Assembly (NCBI RefSeq): GCF_013408425.1
Contig: NZ_JACBYV010000001.1
Span: forward strand, 682,001 to 746,000
DNA: 64,000 nt
Source: Pseudomonas flavescens
GTDB taxonomy: Bacteria > Pseudomonadota > Gammaproteobacteria > Pseudomonadales > Pseudomonadaceae
Reading direction: 5' to 3'
In this document: positions 26,411 through 35,563 of the stretch, in pieces
Position numbering within the stretch: the stretch's first letter is position 1
How the letters are laid out: each line of letters starts with the position of its first letter
Translations under genes and position numbers: made by a program
The notes under the pieces: generated by a model
What the model was told of the DNA's origin: nothing
The model's input: only the letters and a program-made list of their open reading frames with translations
Databases searched by the model: none

Positions 26411-26870
26411 GGTGGGCTAAAGCCCACCCTACGGTTCATGCCCCCGAGTAGGGTGGGCTTCAGCCCACCAGCGGTCACCATTTTACGGTTCATGCCCCGG
26501 GAGTAGGGTGGGCTTCAGCCCACCAGCGGTCACCATTCTACGGTTCATGCCCCGGGAGTAGGGTGGGCTTCAGCCCACCAGCGGTCACCATTCTACGGTT
26601 CATGCCCCGGGAGTAGGGTGGGCTTCAGCCCACCAGCGGTCACCATTTTACGGTTCATGCCCCGGGAGTAGGGTGGGCTTCAGCCCACCAGCGGTCACCA
26701 TTTTACGGTTCATGCCTCTGGGGAGTAGGGTGGGCTTCAGCCCACCAGCGGTCACCATTTTACGGTTCATGCCTCTGGGGAGTAGGGTGGGCTTCAGCCC
26801 ACCAGTGGTAACCATTTTACGGTTCATGCCTCTGGGGAGTAGGGTGGGCTTCAGCCCACCAGTGGTCACT
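26411..26870. repeat. Tandem REP array: one inverted plus eight direct units
   Basis: Each unit carries a GTAG head followed by the perfect hairpin GGTGGGCTTCAGCCCACC, then a conserved 33-35 bp spacer containing GCGGTCACCATTTTACGGTT. Eight direct copies start at 26448, 26503, 26558, 26613, 26668, 26725, 26782 and 26839, a period of 55 bp for the first part and 57 bp for the last three steps. An inverted copy sits at 26411-26432. The GTAG head plus palindrome is the layout of REP sequences mobilised by RAYT (Y1-like) transposases; no RAYT gene is present here. The surrounding gap 26358-26918 holds no gene. Confidence 0.9.
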
Positions 26871-26918
26871 ATTCGCTGGCCATGACGAGCCTCCGTTTCA
26901 GTCACCCACTCGCCACGT

Positions 26919-27809
26919 TCAGGGCTTGCTGAATAGCGTGGTGCTCATATGATCGATGAACACACGCAGCTTGGGCAGCGCATATTTGCTGTTGGGCCAG
27001 AGCATCCAGAACGCGCCACCATGCTCCATGTGATCGGCGAGCACCGGCCGCAGGCGGCCAGCGGCAATGTCTTCGGCGATCAGGAAGTCCGGCAAGCAGG
27101 CGATTCCCAGGCCTGAGCGGGTAACCCGCAGCAGGCTGTCGAGGGTGTTGCAGATCACCCGCTGCCTGAGCGCACCTTCCAACTCCGCATTGGCGCCGCG
27201 CAGCGGCCAGCGATCAAGCTTGCCGCTGGCGTGGAAGCGGTACATCAGGCAGGCATGTTCGAGCAGGTCCGCCGGTTGCTGGGGCGTGCCGTGGCTGTGC
27301 AGATAATCCGGGCTGGCCACCAGTTGCTGGGCAAAGCTGCCGAGCTGCCGGGCGGTCAGCCGCGAGTCCTGCATGGGGCCGGTGCGGATCACCGCATCGA
27401 AGCCTTCCTCGAAGACGTCCACCATGCGGTTGGAGAGGTCGATATCCAGTTCGATCTGCGGATAGCGCTGCATGAAGTCGATCAGCACCGGCATCACCAG
27501 TTCACCCACACGCGGCATGCTGATGCGCAGGCGCCCGCTGGGCCCCAGGGCGGCGCTGCTGAGCTCCAGTTGCGCGGCTTCCAGCTCGCACAGCACGCGC
27601 CGGCAGCGCTCGAGAAAGCGCTGACCCTCGGCGGTCAGCGTCATGCTGCGGGTGCTGCGGTGCAGCAGGCGGATGCCCAGCCGCTGCTCCAGTCGCGCGA
27701 TGCTCTTGCCGACTGCCGAAGAGGAGATGCCAAGCAGGCGGCCGCTTTCGGTGAAGCTGCGGGTGTTGGCCACCTGTACGAACACGCCGATACCGCTGAG
27801 GTTGTCCAT
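26919..27809 (-). CDS. LysR-type transcriptional regulator
   Basis: The 296-residue protein has the winged helix LSGIGVFVQVANTRSFTESG and ISSSAVGKSIARLEQRLGIR, and an effector domain with GFDAVIRTGPMQDSRL. This is the branch of LysR proteins often paired with efflux pumps or dehydrogenases. The ATG at 27809 follows ATGGAGTCCCGG, giving a GGAG at correct spacing; longer frames upstream are discarded. It is divergent from the MFS gene at 27978, with a perfect 6-bp dyad between them, so it most likely controls that exporter. Confidence 0.88.
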   Translation of the reverse strand: MDNLSGIGVFVQVANTRSFTESGRLLGISSSAVGKSIARLEQRLGIRLLHRSTRSMTLTAEGQRFLERCRRVLCELEAAQLELSSAALGPSGRLRISMPRVGELVMPVLIDFMQRYPQIELDIDLSNRMVDVFEEGFDAVIRTGPMQDSRLTARQLGSFAQQLVASPDYLHSHGTPQQPADLLEHACLMYRFHASGKLDRWPLRGANAELEGALRQRVICNTLDSLLRVTRSGLGIACLPDFLIAEDIAAGRLRPVLADHMEHGGAFWMLWPNSKYALPKLRVFIDHMSTTLFSKP

Positions 27810-27867
27810 CCGGGACTCCATCACGGGCCCAGACTGCAAGGGCATTGGATTGAGGACAGAAATGTCC

Positions 27868-27887
27868 GCTAAGTTGCGAACCTTAGC
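27868..27887. promoter_or_regulatory. LysR-type operator candidate
   Basis: GCTAAG-N8-CTTAGC is a perfect dyad with the T-N11-A-like geometry of LysR sites. It lies in the 168-bp gap between the divergent lysR and MFS genes. Confidence 0.5.
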
Positions 27888-27977
27888 CTGTTTTTCTCGA
27901 GAACGCCGCTGCCTAACCTGCTGCTCGGGTCGATTGGCCGCTTTCCGCTGCGCCAAGCCCTTCTACAGGCGCTTTCC

Positions 27978-29180
27978 ATGTACACAGACGAACATCTGCT
28001 GCCTGCAAGCCAGGTGGCCAACGAGCGCGAGCGTTTGCCGCTGAACGGCTTGCTGGTGCTGGCGGGCGCTGGCTTCATCACCATCCTTACCGAGGCATTG
28101 CCAGCAGGACTGTTACCGCAACTGAGCGCGGACCTGGGCGTCAGCCAGGCCATGGTCGGGCAGATGGTCACGCTCTACGCGCTCGGCTCACTGCTGGCGG
28201 CCATACCGCTGGTGATGCTGACGCGTAGCTGGCGGCGGCGACCGCTGTTGCTGATCGCCATCGGCGGGTTCGCCGTAGTCAATCTGGTCACTGCGCTGTC
28301 CAGCCATTACCCCCTGACCCTGGTGGTGCGGTTTTTCGCCGGGGTGTTCGCTGGTCTGCTGTGGGCGCTGGTCGCCGGGTACGCGGCGCGTATGGTGGCG
28401 CCTCATCTTCAGGGGCGGGCCATCGCGGTGGCCATGGTCGGCACGCCGCTGGCGCTATCGCTCGGCATACCGGCAGGCACCTTTCTCGGCAATGCGATCG
28501 GCTGGCGCTACACCTTCATGCTGATGAGCTTGCTGACCCTGATTCTGCTGGTCTGGGGGCGCATCATCCTGCCGGACTTTGCCGGGCAGCGCAGTGCCGG
28601 TCCGCTGCCGATTGCGCGGGTATTGCGCCTGCCCGGCGTCCGTCCGGTACTGCTCGCCATCCTCATCTACGTGCTGGCTCACAACCTGTTCTACACCTAT
28701 ATCGCCGCATTCCTGGCTCCCCTCGGCATGCGCGCGGAAGTCGATCGGGTGCTGCTGGCGTTCGGTCTGGCAGCGCTGCTGGGCATCTGGCTGACCGGCA
28801 TGCTGATCGACCGCTGGTTGCGCTTGCTGAGCCTGTCGAGTGCGGCCTTGCTGGCGCTGGCTTGCGTGATGCTGGCGGTCAGCGGTTCATCTGCGTTGCT
28901 GGTGTATACCGGTGTGGCCGCCTGGGGGCTGGCATTCGGCGGTGTACCCACGCTGTTTCAGACCGCCTCGATTCGCGCAGCGGGCAAGGACGCCGATATC
29001 GCGCAATCGATGTGCGTGACCGCCTGGAACCTCGGCATTGCCGGGGGCGGCTTATGCGGTGGCTTGTTCCTGCAGAGCCTGGGCGCCGCAGCACTGCCAT
29101 GGGGCGCCGCGGGTCTGGGATTGCTGGCATGGCTGGTCATCTTCATGGCCCGAGTGCACGGCTTCGCTCGCGCCGGTTAG
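27978..29180 (+). CDS. MFS transporter, DHA1 family
   Basis: The 400-residue protein has twelve predicted membrane helices. MVTLYALGSLLAAIPLVMLT and GTPLALSLGIPAGTFLGN match the corresponding segments of the MFS gene at 17699-18901 closely, so the two are paralogues of the same exporter subgroup. The N-terminus is a 22-residue polar stretch. It is divergent from a LysR gene and is followed by a minus-strand macrodomain gene. Export of a small organic compound is expected; the substrate is unknown. Confidence 0.88.
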   Translation: MYTDEHLLPASQVANERERLPLNGLLVLAGAGFITILTEALPAGLLPQLSADLGVSQAMVGQMVTLYALGSLLAAIPLVMLTRSWRRRPLLLIAIGGFAVVNLVTALSSHYPLTLVVRFFAGVFAGLLWALVAGYAARMVAPHLQGRAIAVAMVGTPLALSLGIPAGTFLGNAIGWRYTFMLMSLLTLILLVWGRIILPDFAGQRSAGPLPIARVLRLPGVRPVLLAILIYVLAHNLFYTYIAAFLAPLGMRAEVDRVLLAFGLAALLGIWLTGMLIDRWLRLLSLSSAALLALACVMLAVSGSSALLVYTGVAAWGLAFGGVPTLFQTASIRAAGKDADIAQSMCVTAWNLGIAGGGLCGGLFLQSLGAAALPWGAAGLGLLAWLVIFMARVHGFARAG

Positions 29181-29194
29181 GCCCACGAGGATGC

Positions 29195-29713
29195 TCAGGC
29201 GTTCGGCTCTGCAAGAGCCCGCTCATACACCGCCAGATCACCGGCCGAAAAGCAGCAGAACACCACCTGAGCGATATCTGGATGGCTGGCCAGTTCGGTC
29301 CGCAGCGTGGTGACGGCGATCCGCGCCGCCTGCTCGATCGGGTAGCCGTATATGCCGGTACTGATGCTGGGGAACGCGATGCTGCTCAGTCGCTGCTGCG
29401 CGGCCAGGCGCAGGGCATTGCGGTAGCAGGACGCGAGCAACTGCGCCTCGCCCTGACTGCCGGAGCGCCAGACCGGGCCGACCGTGTGGATGATGAAGCG
29501 GGCGGGCAGGCGGTAACCCCTGGTCAGTTTGGCTTCACCGGTCTTGCAGCCACCGAGTAGCCGACACTCGTGCAGCAGCTCGCTGCCAGCGGCGCGATGG
29601 ATCGCCCCATCGACGCCACCGCCCCCGAGCAGCGAGGAGTTGGCCGCGTTGACGATGGCATCCACGTCCAGTCTGGTGATGTCGCCCTGCAGAGCGGTGA
29701 GGGTGGCGGGCAT
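29195..29713 (-). CDS. Macrodomain protein (O-acetyl-ADP-ribose deacetylase-like)
   Basis: The 172-residue protein is a single macrodomain. Near the start, [20 protein letters not shown] and [19 protein letters not shown] provide the ADP-ribose-binding Asp and Asn and the glycine loop. Later [10 protein letters not shown] and [13 protein letters not shown] match YmdB-type deacetylases, which hydrolyse O-acetyl-ADP-ribose or remove ADP-ribose. The ATG at 29713 follows CAGGAGACC; a longer frame lacks a ribosome site. It lies 47 bp downstream of the beta-propeller-like gene on the same strand. Confidence 0.9.
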   Translation of the reverse strand: MPATLTALQGDITRLDVDAIVNAANSSLLGGGGVDGAIHRAAGSELLHECRLLGGCKTGEAKLTRGYRLPARFIIHTVGPVWRSGSQGEAQLLASCYRNALRLAAQQRLSSIAFPSISTGIYGYPIEQAARIAVTTLRTELASHPDIAQVVFCCFSAGDLAVYERALAEPNA

Positions 29714-29760
29714 GGCCGGGTCTCCTGATCGAGGTTCGAACGTTGGTGACGGGGCGTGGC

Positions 29761-31077
29761 TCACCAGAGCAGCGGTTTGCTCTGGCCTTTCCAGAACAGC
29801 CAGCGCTGCCGTTCCTGATGCTCGCCGGTACCGATCTGCCAGGCCGGGCGACCGGCGTCCAGATCGATCAGGCAGACGAAACCGGCATAGCTGGACACGG
29901 CCAGGGTATTGCCGTCGTCCGACAGATCCATGGCACAGATGGTCGAGCCGATGAAATGCTGCCAGCGCTCGTTGCCCTGTTCGTCGAAGGCCCGCAGATA
30001 GCCGTAGGCATCTCCGACGATGAAGGTATCGCCACGGGAGACACCGGCGTACACCCGCGCACCGTCCTGCACGACCGGGGTGCGTTCATCGTCGCTGTAG
30101 AAGTCGGTCTGCATGCCGGGCAGGTCCGCCACGGCGACGCTCAGGGTCGCGCCGTTGTAGAAATGGCAGGCATTGAGTATCAGGCGGTCACTGCGGCGAT
30201 TGAACAGGGCGAAATGCGGATACTCGCCTGCCGGGCCTACTTCGGCGACCTGCTGCAGGGCGCTGTCGAACACCAGATGACTGCCACATTGCTCGCCCAC
30301 CGCGATCCAGCGGCCATCCGCTGATACGGCGCCGTGCTCCATGGACAGCCCCAGAACGATGTCGTCGGCGGGGGTGCCTTTGTGCAGGTCGTCGCAGATA
30401 TCCGCCGGGCGCGGCAGCAGGCGCGTGGTTGCCTCACTGGCGAGCACGAAGATGCCATCCGAACTGACCAGCAGCACACGCTGACCATCCGGAAAGGGAA
30501 TCAGCGCGGTCGGCGTTGGAGGGTGTTCCAGCGCCTCGAGTCCGGCACCCTCAGGCAAGCCTTCCAGCCCCGTGGGCCAGGCGAACTGGGCGACCTGCGG
30601 GCCGGCCCAGCCATCGTGCACGCTGATGCCCGATGCCCTGGCAAAGGCGAAATAACGGCGTGCCGGGCAGCGTCCGAAAAAGTCGATGCCGATCACGTCG
30701 TGCCACTGGTTGCCGTGAATATGCACCAGGCGTCCACGCTCGTAGGCGCTGCCGACGCGGGCCAGAAGGCTGCCGTCGTCGAGCAGGGCGAGGGCGCTTA
30801 TCGCCTGGGCCTGGGCATCCAGCAGGGGCACCAGTGGCAGATGGGCCGGTGGCCAGTCGGTACGGAAGTTGGCGTGGCTGGCGTCATCCGCATTCGTCTC
30901 GTTGGCGGCCTGCAACGCCTCCAGCAGGGCCGGCAGCAGGTGCTCGGTCGCTGCCAGTTGCGGTTCCTTCAGGCCGTCCCAGCCTTGGCTGAGACCCTGT
31001 TCGACATAGCGATTGACCTGTCGGGCATAGTCGAGCACGGCGGCTTGCCATTGCTGTTGGGGAGTTAGCGTCGTCAT
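29761..31077 (-). CDS. Beta-propeller/WD40-like protein of unknown function
   Basis: The 438-residue protein has no signal peptide. The second half shows repeated beta-rich blades with [58 protein letters not shown] and [20 protein letters not shown], the spacing of a WD40 or PQQ-like propeller. The N-terminal 75 residues are helical. Such folds usually bind partners rather than catalyse. A strong AAGGAG ribosome site lies before the ATG at 31077. It may be co-transcribed with the macrodomain gene. The family is not recognised. Confidence 0.7.
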   Translation of the reverse strand: MTTLTPQQQWQAAVLDYARQVNRYVEQGLSQGWDGLKEPQLAATEHLLPALLEALQAANETNADDASHANFRTDWPPAHLPLVPLLDAQAQAISALALLDDGSLLARVGSAYERGRLVHIHGNQWHDVIGIDFFGRCPARRYFAFARASGISVHDGWAGPQVAQFAWPTGLEGLPEGAGLEALEHPPTPTALIPFPDGQRVLLVSSDGIFVLASEATTRLLPRPADICDDLHKGTPADDIVLGLSMEHGAVSADGRWIAVGEQCGSHLVFDSALQQVAEVGPAGEYPHFALFNRRSDRLILNACHFYNGATLSVAVADLPGMQTDFYSDDERTPVVQDGARVYAGVSRGDTFIVGDAYGYLRAFDEQGNERWQHFIGSTICAMDLSDDGNTLAVSSYAGFVCLIDLDAGRPAWQIGTGEHQERQRWLFWKGQSKPLLW

Positions 31078-31101
31078 AAAGCGCTCCTTCGGCGGCCAAG
31101 C

Positions 31102-31584
31102 TCAGGGCAGAATTTCAATCGGTGTGCCGGGCTCGACGGCCTGCCAGATGGTTTCCATCGAGGCATCGTCAACGGCGATGCAGCCATTGGTCCAGTCGAA
31201 GCGCTGGGTCAGCCATGACCACCAGCCCCAGCCGTTGCGTTGGCCGTGGATCATGATCAGGCCACCTGGGTCCACTCCCCGGGAGCGGGCGTTGGCTACG
31301 TCCGCAGCGTTTGGGTAGGACACGTGAATGGCCTTGTAGTAACCCGAATCGGCTTTCTTGTAATCCAGGGTATAGCGTCCTTCCGGGGTGCGCTCATCGC
31401 CTTCCTGCTGTTTGTGGCCATCGGGATTGGCGCCGAATACCACATCGAACGTCGCGAAAGGCTTGCCCTCGGCGATCAGTTGCAGGGTGCGTGCGCTCTT
31501 GTCGACGCGCACGGCATCGGCCTTGGGCGTAGCGAGAACGGTGCCGCCGCACAGCAGCAGACAGAGAAGCAGAACAGCTTTCAT
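31102..31584 (-). CDS. L,D-transpeptidase (YkuD domain), periplasmic
   Basis: The 160-residue protein has a signal peptide (MKAVLLLCLLLCGGTVLA) and a YkuD domain. The catalytic set is visible as GGLIMIHGQ with the conserved His and WTNGCIAVDD with the nucleophile Cys near residue 137. L,D-transpeptidases make 3-3 peptidoglycan crosslinks or attach outer-membrane lipoproteins; short single-domain members like this are often of unknown substrate. The ATG at 31584 places the hydrophobic signal at the N-terminus, preferred over one 30 bp upstream. Confidence 0.87.
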   Translation of the reverse strand: MKAVLLLCLLLCGGTVLATPKADAVRVDKSARTLQLIAEGKPFATFDVVFGANPDGHKQQEGDERTPEGRYTLDYKKADSGYYKAIHVSYPNAADVANARSRGVDPGGLIMIHGQRNGWGWWSWLTQRFDWTNGCIAVDDASMETIWQAVEPGTPIEILP

Positions 31585-31999
31585 GAGGGCCTGTGGTGAA
31601 TGGGGGAGGGTCATTCTCGCGTTGCCGGAGGGCTTTGCGCGCCAATCCAGTCAGCAGTCTAGCTGGCCAGGAATCTGCAAGGCGCCAACTGCATCGCGTT
31701 CGCGCCAAGGTAGAGCGTAGCGGCAGGCATTCGTTCCAGGCGGATGCCTTGGCACTGCAGGTCTTGTTGTTAGCATGGGGTTCGCCTATCGCTAGCAACA
31801 TTACGCCTTGAGCACTCCAGCGGCCCATTCGGGCCAGGCGTTACCCGTCTTTCTCACAAGCCGGTGGCAATTTGCACAGCGCTAGCGAATCAGGTCGCCA
31901 TGGCGTATTTACCCCACCCATGTGGCTGGCGGATAATGCGTCAGTGGAAGCGCTCGCGACGGGCCATCAGGGCTCGTCGAGGTTGGATCAGAGGACAGG
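31585..31999. other. 415-bp gap without a convincing gene
   Basis: No frame here has convincing codon bias. A small hairpin GGCCC-ATTC-GGGCC is at 31822-31835. GCTAGC cores occur at 31791-31796 (within CGCTAGCAA) and 31881-31886, resembling the TTGCTAGCA elements upstream of the Liv-type operon, and may be sites for the GntR regulator that follows. Confidence 0.4.
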
Positions 32000-32695
32000 A
32001 TGGCTGCGAAGACCGTAACCAGCAAGCAAGCCGAAGTGCAGCGCATCGTCGATGTCCTGTTCAAGGCCATCGCCCAGCATCGCTTACCGCCCGGGACGCG
32101 CCTGATCGAAGCGCAGATCGTCGAGACCCTGCAGGCCAACCGCAATCATGTTCAGGTGGCGCTGCAGCGCCTGGCCTTGCAGCGCGTCGTCACCATCGAG
32201 CCGAACCGCGGCGCGATGGTCGCTCAACCCAGCGCCAAGGAAGCCCGCGAAGTCTTCGCTGCACGGCGCGCCATCGAGCGCGCCATCGTCGAAAGCATCA
32301 CGCCGGCGATCATGCACAAGCAGCGTCAGCGGGTGGCCACGCACATGAGCAATGAGCGCAAGGCCACCAGCGCTACCGACCGCCGCGCCATCGTTCGCGA
32401 GCTGAGCGAGTTTCACCTGATGCTCGGCGAGATCAGCGGCAATTCGGTGCTCAGCGAGATCCTCGCCAATCTGATGGTGCGCAGTTCGCTGATCGTCGCG
32501 CTCTACCAGCGCAATGACGTACCGTCCTGCGCATCGGACGAGCATCAGCAAATCATCACCGCCCTGGAGAACGGCGAGCATGAGCGGGCAGCTGCGGTGA
32601 TGCTCGATCACCTGGGCGAGCTCGAAGACCAGCTGGATCTGGACGATCAGGCCGAGCCCGAGGTCAATCTGCGTCAGGCCCTCGCAGGGCTGTAA
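32000..32695 (+). CDS. GntR-family regulator, FCD subgroup
   Basis: The 231-residue protein has a GntR winged helix (VDVLFKAIAQHRLPPGTRLI, then LQANRNHVQVALQRLALQRV and IEPNRGAMVAQPS) and an all-helical FCD effector domain with the metal-binding type residues FHLMLGEISGN and EHQQIITALENGEHERAA. FCD regulators usually respond to small carboxylates or ureide-like acids. It is convergent with the NitT/TauT-like ABC genes and probably governs them and the amidohydrolase/Liv operon. A GAGGACAGG ribosome site precedes the ATG. Confidence 0.9.
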   Translation: MAAKTVTSKQAEVQRIVDVLFKAIAQHRLPPGTRLIEAQIVETLQANRNHVQVALQRLALQRVVTIEPNRGAMVAQPSAKEAREVFAARRAIERAIVESITPAIMHKQRQRVATHMSNERKATSATDRRAIVRELSEFHLMLGEISGNSVLSEILANLMVRSSLIVALYQRNDVPSCASDEHQQIITALENGEHERAAAVMLDHLGELEDQLDLDDQAEPEVNLRQALAGL

Positions 32696-32765
32696 CGCGG
32701 CACCTCATGAATCTGCCATGAATGCGGCAGATCGGCGCCTTCGCCGTTGCGCGATGGGTTGCGAC

Positions 32766-33587
32766 TCAGAGCGCCATTTCCCGCCTGAACACCTCCAGCG
32801 TATGAGCCTTGACCCGCACGAACTCCGGATGGCTCATGATCTCCGCGCCCCGTGGTCGGGGCAGATCGAATGGGACGATTTCGGCAATCTGGGTGGGGCG
32901 CCGGGTCAGCAGCAGGATCTCATCGGCCAGAAATACCGCGTCTTCCAGGTCGTGAGAAACGATCAGCATGGTGACCCCGGTCGCCAACTGCACCTCCTGC
33001 AATTTGTCGCGGATGAACAAGGTCATCTCGAAGTCCAGCGCGGAAAACGGCTCGTCGAGGAACATCACTTCCGGGCGCGGCGCCAGCGCCCGCATGATGC
33101 ACACGGTCTGTTGCTGGCCACCTGAAAGCTCGTACGGATAACGATTCAGATCGAAGCGGATATCGAACATCCGCGTCAGCTCATCGACACGTGCGTTCAC
33201 ATCGGCCTTGCTCATGCCCTGACGCACCAAGGGGTAGGCGATGTTGGCGCGGGCACTCATCCACGGAAAGAGCGCATCGCGGTAGTTCTGGAACACGTAG
33301 CCGATCTTGGTCTGGGCGAGCGTCTTGCCATCGAACAGAATCTCGCCTTTATCCATCGGCATCAGCCCGGCGATCATGTTCATCAGTGTCGACTTGCCGC
33401 AGCCGTTGGGCCCGAAGGTCGAGACGATCTTGCCGCGCGGCAGATCGAGATCCAGATCTGTATACAACGGCTGGCCGGCAAAGGCTTTGCTCAGGCCGCG
33501 AATGGTGACATGGGTGTCGGCACGCGGTGCCGCACCGGGTACCTGTGGCTTGTCGAGGGCTGGGGCGAGGGAAAGAGCGTGCGTCAT
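32766..33587 (-). CDS. NitT/TauT-type ABC transporter, ATP-binding protein
   Basis: The 273-residue ATPase shows Walker A FGPNGCGKSTLMN, Q-loop FQNYRDALFPW, signature LSGGQQQTVCIMRALAP, Walker B VMFLDEPFSALD and the switch His in IVSHDLEDAVFLAD. It powers the importer made with the permease and binding protein encoded upstream. The start overlaps the permease stop by 4 bp (ATGA). The subgroup imports sulfonates, nitrate, cyanate, aliphatic amides or pyrimidine precursors; the substrate is open. Confidence 0.92.
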   Translation of the reverse strand: MTHALSLAPALDKPQVPGAAPRADTHVTIRGLSKAFAGQPLYTDLDLDLPRGKIVSTFGPNGCGKSTLMNMIAGLMPMDKGEILFDGKTLAQTKIGYVFQNYRDALFPWMSARANIAYPLVRQGMSKADVNARVDELTRMFDIRFDLNRYPYELSGGQQQTVCIMRALAPRPEVMFLDEPFSALDFEMTLFIRDKLQEVQLATGVTMLIVSHDLEDAVFLADEILLLTRRPTQIAEIVPFDLPRPRGAEIMSHPEFVRVKAHTLEVFRREMAL

Positions 33588-34348
33588 GCCTGGCTACTCC
33601 AGTGGACGGTTTTTTTCTCGATCAGCAGGAACGCCAGGTTCAGCAGATAGCCGAGGGCGCCGGTGATCAGGATCGAGGCGTACATGTCTTTGATGTTGAA
33701 TACCTGTTGCGCATCGATGATCCGGTGCCCCAGGCCGTTTTCCGAGCCGATGAACATTTCCGCGACGATCACGATCACCAGGGCGATGGACACCCCGGTA
33801 CGCAAGCCGACGAAGGTTTGCGCGAGGCTTTCCATCAGCAGGATGTCCTTGAAGATGTGCCAGCGCGAAATGCCCATTACCTTGGCGGCCATCAGCCGGG
33901 TTTTCTTGGCGTTCATCACGCCGTAGGCGCTGTTGAACAGAATCACCAGCACGGCGGCGAATGCGGCGATAGCGATCTTGTTCGCATCGCTGATGCCGAA
34001 AATCAACATGAACAACGGGATCAGCGCCGAGGAGGGCGTCGAGCGGAAGAAGTCGATCAAAAATTCCAGGCTGCGGTAGACCTTTTCGCTACTGCCCAGA
34101 ATGACTCCCAACGGCACCCCCACCGCAGCCGCGAAAGCGAACGCGGCCAGGGTTCGGTACAGCGTCGAGGCGATGTCGGTACGCATGGATGGCTCGGCGA
34201 ACGACTGGAACATGAAGCCCAGGGTCTCGAGCGGCGAGGGTAGCAGAACCGGATTCAGCCATTGAGCACTGACGGCAAGCTGCCACAACAGAAACAGCAG
34301 CAGTGGGCCGATCAGCGGCAGCAGGCGAGAAGACCAGTGTGACGTCAT
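33584..34348 (-). CDS. NitT/TauT-type ABC transporter, permease
   Basis: The 254-residue permease has six predicted membrane segments and the EAA-like loop (AAKVMGISRWHIFKDILLME) that docks the ATPase. SALIPLFMLIFGISDANKI is typical of SsuC/TauC-like proteins. The ATG at 34348 follows GGAGAATCGTC; the upstream ATG at 34363 is less well placed. It overlaps the ATPase gene by 4 bp and follows the binding-protein gene by 11 bp, so the three form one operon. Confidence 0.9.
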   Translation of the reverse strand: MTSHWSSRLLPLIGPLLLFLLWQLAVSAQWLNPVLLPSPLETLGFMFQSFAEPSMRTDIASTLYRTLAAFAFAAAVGVPLGVILGSSEKVYRSLEFLIDFFRSTPSSALIPLFMLIFGISDANKIAIAAFAAVLVILFNSAYGVMNAKKTRLMAAKVMGISRWHIFKDILLMESLAQTFVGLRTGVSIALVIVIVAEMFIGSENGLGHRIIDAQQVFNIKDMYASILITGALGYLLNLAFLLIEKKTVHWSSQA

Positions 34349-34359
34349 GACGATTCTCC

Positions 34360-35382
34360 TCAACCCTGATAGATCAGCGCAGCCACGTCGATTGGTTTGC
34401 TGAAGATTTTCCGCTCTGTGAACACGTCATAGAACTTCTGGAACCACTGCAAGTTGTCGCCTTTCAGGTCGGAATACATGACGAAGCCGGGCAGCGGTAC
34501 CTCGTTCACCAGATCCGATTCGATGCTGGTGTAGCCGACGATGTTCTTGCGTGCCTGCTCCGGCTGCGAGGCGATGAACGCCACGGCCTTCTGGTAGGCG
34601 GCGATGAAGGCTTTGGTCTGTTGCGGCTTGCTCTCGATGAAGCTGCTGTTCAGCGCGGCTGCGCCACCGAACCAGGGGGCGTCGGCATTACCGAGCACGT
34701 ATTTGGAGATGACGCCGGTTTCCAGCGTGCGCGACAGGTTCTTCATGCGCCCCACGGTGCCGGTCGGCTCCAGGGTATAGACCCCGTCGATCTGGCCGGC
34801 CGCCAGGGCTGGCGCGTGCTGGCCGACTGGCAGTTCGATGACCGAGGGATCGCTGAAGCCGTTCTTTTCCAGAATGATCTTCGCCATGGTGACGTTCTGG
34901 ATGCCCGGACCGCAGGCGATTTTCTTGCCTTGCAGATCGCTGATGCTCTGCGCAGTGCTATTGAGCGGAACCAGAAACTCATCCAGAACCAGTCGATGGT
35001 TCGACGGGTTGGAGCAGATGATCTTGAACAGCCCCGGCATGGTGATCGCCCCCAGACCGAGGGCGCCGGTCGCGGTGCCGTTCGCACAGCCGTGGATCCG
35101 GCCAGTTATCATGCCCTCGACGATTTGCTGAGGGCTGGAGAACTTGACGCCTTTGACGTTCAGCCCTGCTTCCTTGAAAAAACCTTGCTCCAGGGCGACA
35201 TACAGCGGCAGGCCGCCAACGATGGGCCAATAGCCGATACGGATTTCCTCGTCATCGGCGGCAAACGCGCCTGCGGGAAGCAGGCTGCCGAGCGTCATGG
35301 CGCTCCCCGTCACGGCCAGCCACTTCATCAATTGGCGACGATCCAGATTGAGCGGAAGGTTTTCAGGTTTGACGTCTTTCAT
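34360..35382 (-). CDS. NitT/TauT-type ABC substrate-binding protein with Tat-like signal
   Basis: The 340-residue protein has a long N-region with a twin-arginine motif (DRRQLMKWLAVTGS) and a hydrophobic stretch ending LLPAGAFA, suggesting export by Tat or Sec. The mature part begins EEIRIGYWPIVGGLPLYVAL, the usual start of NMT1/SsuA-like binding proteins, with ANGTATGALGLGAI and GVYTLEPTGTVGRM in the ligand cleft. It captures the solute for the permease/ATPase pair downstream. A perfect 16-bp AT palindrome lies about 70 bp upstream. The cargo could be a pyrimidine-like or amide compound, guessed from the deaminase-like neighbour. Confidence 0.9.
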   Translation of the reverse strand: MKDVKPENLPLNLDRRQLMKWLAVTGSAMTLGSLLPAGAFAADDEEIRIGYWPIVGGLPLYVALEQGFFKEAGLNVKGVKFSSPQQIVEGMITGRIHGCANGTATGALGLGAITMPGLFKIICSNPSNHRLVLDEFLVPLNSTAQSISDLQGKKIACGPGIQNVTMAKIILEKNGFSDPSVIELPVGQHAPALAAGQIDGVYTLEPTGTVGRMKNLSRTLETGVISKYVLGNADAPWFGGAAALNSSFIESKPQQTKAFIAAYQKAVAFIASQPEQARKNIVGYTSIESDLVNEVPLPGFVMYSDLKGDNLQWFQKFYDVFTERKIFSKPIDVAALIYQG

Positions 35383-35448
35383 CGGTTTTCCCTGTTCTCG
35401 GATTGGCAAGGTGGCGCGTGCATAGCTGCAAGCACGTGCCGTTCCAGG

Positions 35449-35464
35449 TTTATAAATTTATAAA
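35449..35464. promoter_or_regulatory. Perfect 16-bp AT palindrome
   Basis: TTTATAAATTTATAAA is a perfect palindrome and also a direct repeat of TTTATAAA, 67 bp before the binding-protein start at 35382. It could be a regulator site or part of an AT-rich promoter in otherwise GC-rich DNA. Confidence 0.45.
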
Positions 35465-35563
35465 ATTCAATTAGTTACATGTTCCTTTGACGATTGGCTG
35501 GGGCGATATCCGCGCAGCGTCGATGAACAGGCCCCAGGTTGGCGCTTGCGGTGATGTGGGCTG

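Noticed and set aside
26411..26870. CRISPR array
   Set aside because: Units are contiguous tandem copies with near-identical spacers, not short repeats with unique spacers, and there are no cas genes.
26648..26905. Minus-strand frame encoding 19-residue repeats across the REP array
   Set aside because: It exists only because the 57-bp units are divisible by three; other units are 55 bp, there is no ribosome site, and the DNA is a REP hairpin array.
31394..31828. Minus-strand frame of 144 codons overlapping the L,D-transpeptidase start
   Set aside because: Overlaps a convincing signal-peptide gene in another frame and lacks any domain or ribosome site.
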